From NCBI RefSeq assembly GCF_028288225.1, contig NZ_JAQBOC010000076.1, positions 124,001 through 188,000 of the forward strand: a DNA stretch of 64,000 nt. Direction: 5' to 3'. The notes beneath the pieces were generated by a model. That model ran no database searches. It saw only the letters and a list, made by a program, of their open reading frames with translations, and was not told the origin of the DNA. The position numbers and the translations under genes are program-made. Every line of letters starts with the position of its first letter. Positions within the stretch are counted from its first letter, which is position 1. The stretch is from Mucilaginibacter sp. (GTDB lineage: Bacteria; Bacteroidota; Bacteroidia; Sphingobacteriales; Sphingobacteriaceae). This document shows, piece by piece, positions 59,201 through 64,000 of the stretch.

Positions 59201-60501
59201 ATTGTATTGAAGATGCACTGGATCTTTTTTCAGAATCGGCTGCTAAAAAACAATTAAACCTGCTATATCAAATAGCGCATAACGTACCTGAAAAGTTAAT
59301 TGGCGATCAGCTGCGCATAAGGCAGATTTTGTTAAACCTGGTGAACAACGCCATTAAATTTACCAGTAAAGGAGAAATCCTGATTGAGGTGAGCCTGCTT
59401 GAAGCGGATGGGAATAACCTAAACCTTGGGTTTAAAATTAAAGATACCGGTATGGGCATACCTAACGAAAAACTTAGCCGGTTGTTTAAGGCATTTTCGC
59501 AGATTGATGCTTCAACTACCCGCCTGCATGGCGGAACCGGCCTGGGCCTGGCTATATGCGAACGTTTGGTTGAGCTGATGGGCGGCAGTATTGATATTGA
59601 AAGTGAACCTGGAAAAGGCACATCGGTAATATTTAATATAAAAAGCATCAAAGACGATAAGACGGTAACGGTAGCTAACAGCTTTAGCGTAACCGGTGAT
59701 ACTGGTAAACGTGTTTTGGTAATTAATCAAAGTCCGAAAATTTTAAGTCTTTTAGAAGATCAGCTTAATAAATGGAAATTAATCTCTGTTTGTACTTCAA
59801 CTGCCAACGAAGCGCTAAAACATTTAACTGGTGGCGAAAAATTTAACCTGGTAATAACAGGCACCAACATTCCGGATACAGATACCCTTGAACTAACAAA
59901 GGCTATTAAAAATATCGATCAAAACATCCCGGTTATATTAATATGCTCAGTCCTCGAAAAAAATAAAATTGCAGACAAGTCTGTTAAAATATTATTAAAG
60001 CCTGTTAAGCAGCAGCAATTAAGCAATCTTATACAAGCCGGGTTGCTGCACAGCCAGCCTTTATCATCAGAAAAAACAACTGCAACCTTGCTTTCTGAGC
60101 AATTTGCTCAAAGATTCCCGATGAACATCCTGATTGCCGAAGATAACCTGATCAACCAAAAGTTGATCACAAAAATTATAAATAAACTGGGTTATACACC
60201 GCAGGTGGTTAATAATGGCAACCAGGTGTTAGAAATAATTGCCAATGATTTTTTTGATATTATATTAATGGATGTACAAATGCCGGAGCTTGACGGACTG
60301 GAAACTACCCGGATCATCCGAAAAAACGAGTTAAAACAACCCTATATAATAGCCATGACAGCCAGCGCAATGGCCGAGGATAAAGCCGCCTGTATGGAAG
60401 CCGGAATGAATCATTTTATTTCAAAACCAATCAGTATCCAGAATTTGATTAACGTTTTGGAATGTTCGTACGTTGAAAAAGAGGTTGGTCATAACGTGTA
60501 A
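56245..60501 (+). CDS. Hybrid two-component sensor kinase with periplasmic propeller and two receiver domains
   Basis: A 1418-aa membrane sensor. The signal peptide (about 1-30) is followed by about fourteen Reg_prop propeller repeats (recurrent GNIWVG/GTYGGLN motifs, about 35-690), Y_Y_Y domain (about 720-790), TM helix (about 805-825) and a Glu/Gln-rich coiled coil (EELQNQSEELQSLNEELL). HisKA has phospho-His in ATMSHEIRTP (about 918) and HATPase_c has DTGMGI and GGTGLGLAI. The first receiver-like domain has TGTNIPD where phospho-Asp is expected. The second is intact (LMDVQMPELDG, Asp about 1342). There is no AraC DNA-binding domain, unlike classical HTCS proteins. ATG 56,245 is preferred over TTG 56,239. 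Confidence 0.92.
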   Translation: MLYSFLKLFILPLALLFSILLLLNNSVNAQNKVIKFSSLTIDDGLSQSDVKCIIKDHLGFMWFSTDDGLNRYDGYNFTVYRHNPKDLHSLPANNITNILEDKEGHIWIGSGNGLSEYNRNSNSFTTLISNRNDESTLSSPDINYIFQDSKNNIWVATYSGLNLLDAKTKKFKRFFYTKNHDDIVGHHINAITEDNEGNLWLGTGGGLIQFNYGTGFTKLYLHGDKNSLSNNQINTLLKNTDGNLYIGTVGSGLDLFNIKTKTFTNFSHQPGNANSLVNNNVFALTYGIDKKIWVGTEDGLDLFDENKGIFTKYISDNKSTTSENNSINCIYNNEGILWLGTYEAGVKFYDTNLSLFDYFHKDLLSPDGLSNNIVTSFAETEKGYWIGTDGGGLNFLNSSTQKFTHYFPQPGNKNSVSGKHVIRLLNDSKKNLWIGYYGAGLDLMNIRTKSFTHYTVGSKPNQISGANVFGIAEDKNGNIWVGMDGAGLNVISNSKVIKRYQYTSADTIHSLSNNDIQTIYRDRENNMWIGTYAGLNLYNPATDNFTHFKPYNSGLSSNVIISIFEDAKGNIWVGTLGGGLNLYDKHKRTFSAYVFPGGSNYSIINSITEDDNGFIWVSTNAGIISFKPNTNNFRKYTISNNLQGYEFFMGAGLKALNGELLFGGHKGFNIIDPYQLAVNKNKHHVVFTDFQLFNKKVAIGDGSVLKQSITQTKEIRLKYAQSVFTIEYSALNYTLPEMNSYAYMLEEFENSWNYVGTQRKATYTNLDPGEYTFKVKAANSDGIWNDAPATIKIIIIPPFYMTWWLRIGILLAICLVIYSYYRYRIFTIKAQKKILQKLVKEQTAEVVKKSEELQNQSEELQSLNEELLAQSEELQSQSDYLQELNNELKDQKDQELQARKEAEKANKAKSVFLATMSHEIRTPMNGVLGMTSLLCETPLNAEQREYADIIKVSGENLLNVINDILDFSKIESGQMELDHHEFDLRHCIEDALDLFSESAAKKQLNLLYQIAHNVPEKLIGDQLRIRQILLNLVNNAIKFTSKGEILIEVSLLEADGNNLNLGFKIKDTGMGIPNEKLSRLFKAFSQIDASTTRLHGGTGLGLAICERLVELMGGSIDIESEPGKGTSVIFNIKSIKDDKTVTVANSFSVTGDTGKRVLVINQSPKILSLLEDQLNKWKLISVCTSTANEALKHLTGGEKFNLVITGTNIPDTDTLELTKAIKNIDQNIPVILICSVLEKNKIADKSVKILLKPVKQQQLSNLIQAGLLHSQPLSSEKTTATLLSEQFAQRFPMNILIAEDNLINQKLITKIINKLGYTPQVVNNGNQVLEIIANDFFDIILMDVQMPELDGLETTRIIRKNELKQPYIIAMTASAMAEDKAACMEAGMNHFISKPISIQNLINVLECSYVEKEVGHNV

Positions 60502-60520
60502 ATTTTCAATTAATAATACC

Positions 60521-60638
60521 GTCATGCTGACTTGTTTCAGCACCCCCAGCATAAAGGTATGTGGTAGATATGTATACTACCAGGCAAACGAAAATGTCTT
60601 GTGGGGTGCCGATCCGACCAGTTGGCGGACGACATGAC
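60521..60638. repeat. Nested palindromic intergenic repeat (GTCATGCTGA type)
   Basis: Three nested inverted pairs share one axis: GTCATG/CATGAC (60,521-60,526 and 60,633-60,638), GCACCCC/GGGGTGC (60,540-60,546 and 60,603-60,609) and GGTAG/CTACC (60,563-60,567 and 60,577-60,581). The GTCATGCTGAcTTGTTTCAGC word recurs in Bacteroidota genomes as I recall. It sits between convergent genes and may act as a terminator for both. Confidence 0.6.
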
Positions 60639-60653
60639 CTGCGAGGAGGTTAA

Positions 60654-61646
60654 TTATTCCCCCTGAAACTCCTCATCCACACTCTCCCGCAAATCATAAA
60701 GCAGCCATTGTTTTTTAGCGATGGATTTCGTTTTTGATTTTAACAGCTTTATAAAATCGTTTACTCCTACCGGTTCGTTACCATTCCCATGAATCAAAAC
60801 TATACTGCCGGCCTGTGGCTGCTGCCCTTTGGCTAACCAGGCATCAGTACCTATAGGGATCAATCCAAAATTTGTGATCTCAAACACCAGTTTTTGATCA
60901 GATACAAGCCCCGGGAAGCGAAAAAACACGGACGGCAACAGGCCGTTTTTAAGCATGGCTATTTCTGTTTCCATCACTTCATAATTAATATTTGTCCCTG
61001 CTTCCAGTAAAAAATTCTGTTTTAGCGGCAACGTTGCGCTTACCCGGTGATTAAAGGAATGATTTATCCAGGTGATATAAATTTCGCCATCCTGCTGCAT
61101 TTTTTTTAGCCATTCCAGGTCCTGCGGATGCTGCCGCATCCATATACCGGTAATAGATAGTGCTACAGGAACCGGGCGCTCTACCTTTTTAAATTGAGCA
61201 ATAATATCAGTAAAGATCCTTTTATCCAGCGGTCTGTGCGAAGGGCATAGGTCTGCCGTTAAAGTTATTCCGGTTTGTTTGGGCATGCCACTTTCAATGC
61301 CAGCATCCTGGGTGTTTACTGATTGTTTGTCTGCTTTTTGTAAGGCCTTAATATAAGGCGATGTTTTAAAAAACAGCTTTGCTTCATCAAGCGTCATTGG
61401 CTTAACCTGGTAAAAATCGGGTTCATCTATTCTGGTTTCCAAGGTTTGAGGGTTTACCAGCAAAAAATAACTTTTGTTATCATTATCAAACTGACGGATG
61501 ATCATCCAATCCCGAGGGGTATGTTTGGCCCATCCGTAGTAAACCCGGTAATTGGTGATTTTGGTATAATTAGCCTGGGCATTGACATTAATTACGCACG
61601 CTGGGAATAAAAAAAGAAGCAATAAATATTTTAATAGTTGTTTCAT
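60654..61646 (-). CDS. Exported polysaccharide deacetylase-like protein (NodB homology)
   Basis: A 330-aa protein with signal peptide (residues 1-24, VINVNAQ). An unusual N-terminal domain (about 25-120, YRVYYGWAKHTPRDWMIIRQF) precedes a deacetylase barrel. ITLTADLCPSHRPLD (about 130-144) carries the metal Asp, NHSFNHR (about 197-203) the His motif, and FFRFPGLVSD and LIHGNGNEP the remaining active-site strands. It probably trims acetyl groups from an envelope polysaccharide. A periodic repeat arm starts six bases before its start codon. Confidence 0.8.
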   Translation of the reverse strand: MKQLLKYLLLLFLFPACVINVNAQANYTKITNYRVYYGWAKHTPRDWMIIRQFDNDNKSYFLLVNPQTLETRIDEPDFYQVKPMTLDEAKLFFKTSPYIKALQKADKQSVNTQDAGIESGMPKQTGITLTADLCPSHRPLDKRIFTDIIAQFKKVERPVPVALSITGIWMRQHPQDLEWLKKMQQDGEIYITWINHSFNHRVSATLPLKQNFLLEAGTNINYEVMETEIAMLKNGLLPSVFFRFPGLVSDQKLVFEITNFGLIPIGTDAWLAKGQQPQAGSIVLIHGNGNEPVGVNDFIKLLKSKTKSIAKKQWLLYDLRESVDEEFQGE

Positions 61647-61651
61647 TGAAA

Positions 61652-61764
61652 TTTCGGATACCGGATGTTCAATTTCGAATTTAGTATTTATAAGTTTGTA
61701 TTAAGATTAAAGGAGCTAAAAATAATAAGCAAATCCGAAATCGTAATTCGTAAATCCAAAATCC
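61652..61764. repeat. Periodic inverted-repeat element, 7-nt units (5 + 5), spanning a divergent promoter region
   Basis: The left arm is five heptamers at 61,652-61,686 (TTTCGGA, TACCGGA, TGTTCAA, TTTCGAA, TTTAGTA). The right arm is five at 61,730-61,764 (CAAATCC, GAAATCG, TAATTCG, TAAATCC, AAAATCC). The arms occupy nearly the whole 120-bp gap between the deacetylase and pdxJ start codons; the right arm ends two bases before the pdxJ ATG. Confidence 0.8.
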
Positions 61765-61766
61765 TC

Positions 61767-62483
61767 ATGACCCGTCTATCTGTAAACATCAATAAAATAG
61801 CCACCCTTCGTAACTCACGTGGAGGCAATAATCCAGACCCGGTACAAGTAGCAAAAGACTGCGAGCTTTTTGGTGCGCAGGGGATAACCGTACACCCCCG
61901 GCCTGACGAAAGACACATTCGCTATAATGATGTTTTTGAGCTGAAGAAAATTGTTACTACCGAGTTTAATATTGAAGGCAATTGCCAGGAGCAAAAATTT
62001 ATTGATCTTGTATTAGCAAATAAACCCGAACAGGTTACGCTTGTGCCTGATATTTTAGGACAAATCACCTCAAACCATGGCTGGGACACCATTACTAATC
62101 AGCAATACTTGACTGATATGATAAAGGTTTTTAAAGATGCCGGCATCAGGGTCTCTATATTTGTTGATCCGGTTGTTGAAATGGTTGAAGGTGCTGCCAA
62201 AACCGGTACCGACCGCATTGAGCTTTATACGGAAGCTTATGCTCATCAATATCATTCAAACAAAGAGCTTGCAATAGCACCTTATATAAAAGCCGCAGAA
62301 GTGGCCAAAGAACTGGGCATTGGCATAAACGCAGGCCACGACCTCGACCTGCAAAACCTTAAATATTTTGCAAAGAATATTCCGGGTTTGGATGAGGTGA
62401 GTATTGGGCATGCACTTATAAGCGATGCATTGTATTATGGGCTGGAGAATATTATACAGATGTATTTAAGGCAGTTGGCATAA
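61767..62483 (+). CDS. pdxJ: Pyridoxine 5'-phosphate synthase
   Basis: Final ring-closing enzyme of DXP-dependent vitamin B6 synthesis, 238 aa TIM barrel. Motifs: TRLSVNINKIATLRNSRGG (about 2-20), GITVHPRPDERHI (about 43-55), EFNIEGNC (about 68-75), VTLVPD, and C-terminal IGINAGHDLDLQNLKYF with VSIGHALISDALYYGL. The ATG at 61,767 is correct for the family; the upstream open frame reads through the repeat arm. No Shine-Dalgarno fits the two-base spacer, so initiation depends on the AT-rich repeat leader. Confidence 0.95.
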   Translation: MTRLSVNINKIATLRNSRGGNNPDPVQVAKDCELFGAQGITVHPRPDERHIRYNDVFELKKIVTTEFNIEGNCQEQKFIDLVLANKPEQVTLVPDILGQITSNHGWDTITNQQYLTDMIKVFKDAGIRVSIFVDPVVEMVEGAAKTGTDRIELYTEAYAHQYHSNKELAIAPYIKAAEVAKELGIGINAGHDLDLQNLKYFAKNIPGLDEVSIGHALISDALYYGLENIIQMYLRQLA

Positions 62484-62560
62484 AGGCCTAGATATTCACT
62501 CGGAAGATTACAAAAAACATCGCTCTGTGCGACGCCCTCCCCAGGAAATTAAGCTGCCAT

Positions 62561-62844
62561 GTATACATCTTTTTGATTTTTTGCTCGGTATTTATGTTTT
62601 GATGGTGGCTTTAAGTATAAAAATCAACAATGACCCATCGGGTCTACCCCTTTGTAGAAAAAACGATAAAATATTTTTTTGACTCGTAGAGTCTACCCTT
62701 TGTCCGCAAGACCTTTAGACTGGCGGAGGGTAGACTCTACGAGTCAAAAAAGAATGCATTTGTGCCTCTACAAAGGGGTAGACCCGATGGGTCACAGATC
62801 AAAACAAGACTGTTACTGGCACCCTTTTACTTAAAGATGTATAC
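62561..62844. repeat. Triple-nested palindromic element
   Basis: The outer pair is GTATACATCTTT/AAAGATGTATAC (62,561-62,572; 62,833-62,844). The middle pair is a perfect 28-bp stem (62,631-62,658; 62,767-62,794) beginning TGACCCATCGGGTC. The inner pair is a perfect 24-bp stem (62,675-62,698; 62,728-62,751) with TGACTCGTAGAGTC. The middle and inner arms are themselves diverged copies of one word (TGAC.C...G.GTCTACCC). This fills the 417-bp gap after pdxJ; no gene is seen there. Confidence 0.85.
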
Positions 62845-62900
62845 ACTCGGTGTCGCTCTAGGAAAGAATCGCAAATTCTTCCTCTTACTACCAACTTAAA

Positions 62901-64000
62901 CTACCTGATGATAGTTAAGCTGCCCGACAGTATATTACAATTTGTTTTCAAATTAATAATATAATAGTATACACCCGCGGATAGCTCTTTTGCATTCAGG
63001 TTCCCATCGAACGGAGTACCATAACCTTTGGATTCATATACTTTTTGTCCGTACCGGGAAAATACCTGTACAATTGCATCAGGATAATTTTCTATACTGG
63101 TAATTTTCCAATAATCATTAATACCATCGCCATTGGGGGTGAAGGTGTTGGCAATATTTACTACTGACAAGCCAACGACTACCTTCACCTCGGTGCGGGA
63201 GCTTTCACATGTTCCGTTTAGCTGGGTTACAAAATAGCTCCGGTTAGCGTTTACAGCAATATTGAACTTACCCCCCTTTTGTTCATCTATGGGCTGGGCG
63301 CTGCTTTGGGTATCATATAAACGATAGGTAACGGATGACGATGCATTATTAACAATAAGCAACGCACTGCCGCTGCTGCATAATTGCAGATCTGAAACCG
63401 AAGGCGCTGCTACATCTGCAGATTCGTCTGTGATGGTATAACGAAGATCCACATTACCACACCTGGTATCAACAATATTTAAAACATATTTACCGGCAGC
63501 AAGGTTTGTAATTGAGCTGGTTTCACCTATTACCTCGTTATTGGCATTAGTCCACTTATAGGTATATGGCGGTACCCCCCCGGTAATACTAACATTGCTT
63601 ATGCTCCCAATTTTTAACCCGCATTGGTCATTTACGGATTCTCCTGTGCTTGCCACTTTATATTCCGGCACTTCGTCAATAGTGTAGGTATTATATAAAT
63701 TTTCGCAGCCGTTTTGGTCGGTTATGTAAAGGGTGTAGGTTCCGGCTGTTACACCATTAATTGAAGACTGGTCGCCGGCGGGTGCGCCCTGGCTATCAAC
63801 CCAGCGTAGGCTTTTAACCAGTCCGTCGGTAGCCACATAAACCGAGCCGTTTTTGCCGCCAAAGCAGGACGCAACAAGTGTAGCCGAATAGTGTGGCAAT
63901 TGCACGGGCGCCTGCTGGCCAACGGTGTAAGGCTGGCTGGTTTTGCTACAGCCAAAATTATTTGACGCGGTGAAAGTATAAACGCCGGGGGCAGCGCCCA
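62901..64000 (-). CDS. Type IX-secreted protein, C-terminal part (gliding-motility CTD, SprB/PKD-like repeats)
   Basis: A 5'-truncated coding region; the frame continues past the window end at 64,000. The visible C-terminal part is 366 codons. Repeated modules resemble adhesin SprB repeats (GTYTLYITDQNGCE..., GKYVLNIVDTRCGN..., GGVPPYTYKWTNANNE). The end is a CHU_C type B sorting domain (NTFTPNGDGINDYWKI, IVQVFSRYGQKVYESKGYG, LSAGVYYYIINL, last residues SLTIIR). It is exported by the type IX system as a surface or gliding protein. A possible GTG at 63,905 is internal, not the start. Confidence 0.9.
   Translation of the reverse strand, partial: GAAPGVYTFTASNNFGCSKTSQPYTVGQQAPVQLPHYSATLVASCFGGKNGSVYVATDGLVKSLRWVDSQGAPAGDQSSINGVTAGTYTLYITDQNGCENLYNTYTIDEVPEYKVASTGESVNDQCGLKIGSISNVSITGGVPPYTYKWTNANNEVIGETSSITNLAAGKYVLNIVDTRCGNVDLRYTITDESADVAAPSVSDLQLCSSGSALLIVNNASSSVTYRLYDTQSSAQPIDEQKGGKFNIAVNANRSYFVTQLNGTCESSRTEVKVVVGLSVVNIANTFTPNGDGINDYWKITSIENYPDAIVQVFSRYGQKVYESKGYGTPFDGNLNAKELSAGVYYYIINLKTNCNILSGSLTIIR

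Overview
This 64 kb window is chromosomal DNA of a Bacteroidota bacterium, most likely family Sphingobacteriaceae (Mucilaginibacter/Pedobacter type). The evidence is AT-leaning coding DNA, almost no Shine-Dalgarno sites, TAnnTTTG-type -7 boxes, a type IX secretion type B C-terminal domain (CHU_C), several lineage-typical DUF proteins (DUF3108, DUF3109, DUF2480, DUF4834, DUF6427), OmpA/TSP3 and PorT-like outer membrane proteins, a two-component hybrid kinase with periplasmic propellers, and a GG-leader peptide pair. No rRNA, tRNA, CRISPR array, prophage or intact insertion sequence was seen.

Layout. 0-5.8 kb: M24B aminopeptidase, a tricorn-like S41 protease and a methyltransferase whose 3' end is followed by the decayed 3' end of a divergent second copy. 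6.1-8.9 kb: an acetyltransferase and two glycosyltransferases resembling WcaB/WcaC/WcaE. 9-16.4 kb: a MutS-like ATPase, an orphan DUF433 protein, tandem YfhO-type membrane proteins with the same upstream box, and two small membrane proteins. 16.7-21.4 kb: uvrB, upp, a YjjG-like HAD nucleotidase, a Rossmann protein and an orphan antitoxin-like ORF. 21.4-32.7 kb, nearly all on the minus strand: DUF3109, DUF3108, DUF2480, a PpiD-like chaperone, LptC, an outer membrane protein, coaX, purQ, DUF6427, a glycosyltransferase and an LpxH-like phosphatase. This is an envelope biogenesis and housekeeping block. 32.7-45.4 kb: DinB, a GH3 enzyme and a surface-polysaccharide region with six glycosyltransferase-like proteins, a methyltransferase and an MsbA-like ABC exporter. 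45.5-52.4 kb: meaB, a second M24B peptidase, OmpA, RidA and recG. 52.6-64 kb: two tandem RiPP/bacteriocin-like precursors, M28 peptidase, MFS exporter, giant hybrid kinase, polysaccharide deacetylase, pdxJ and the C-terminus of a type IX-secreted protein.

The most unusual signal is between the genes. At least fifteen intergenic gaps hold elements built the same way but from different words. Each arm is a run of about five degenerate units of constant length (7, 8 or 9 nt, fixed within an element). Many gaps carry a second arm in inverted orientation, and the arms abut or overlap the stop or start codons of the flanking genes. In one case (19,788-19,815) an arm supplies the start codon and first twelve residues of a HAD phosphatase. 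Some individual words look familiar from other bacterial genomes. I cannot tell whether the common architecture has been described. Other notable points are the orphan RiPP pair, a triple-nested palindrome at 62.56-62.84 kb, and the methyltransferase remnant that differs from the live gene only at synonymous third positions over its last 14 codons.
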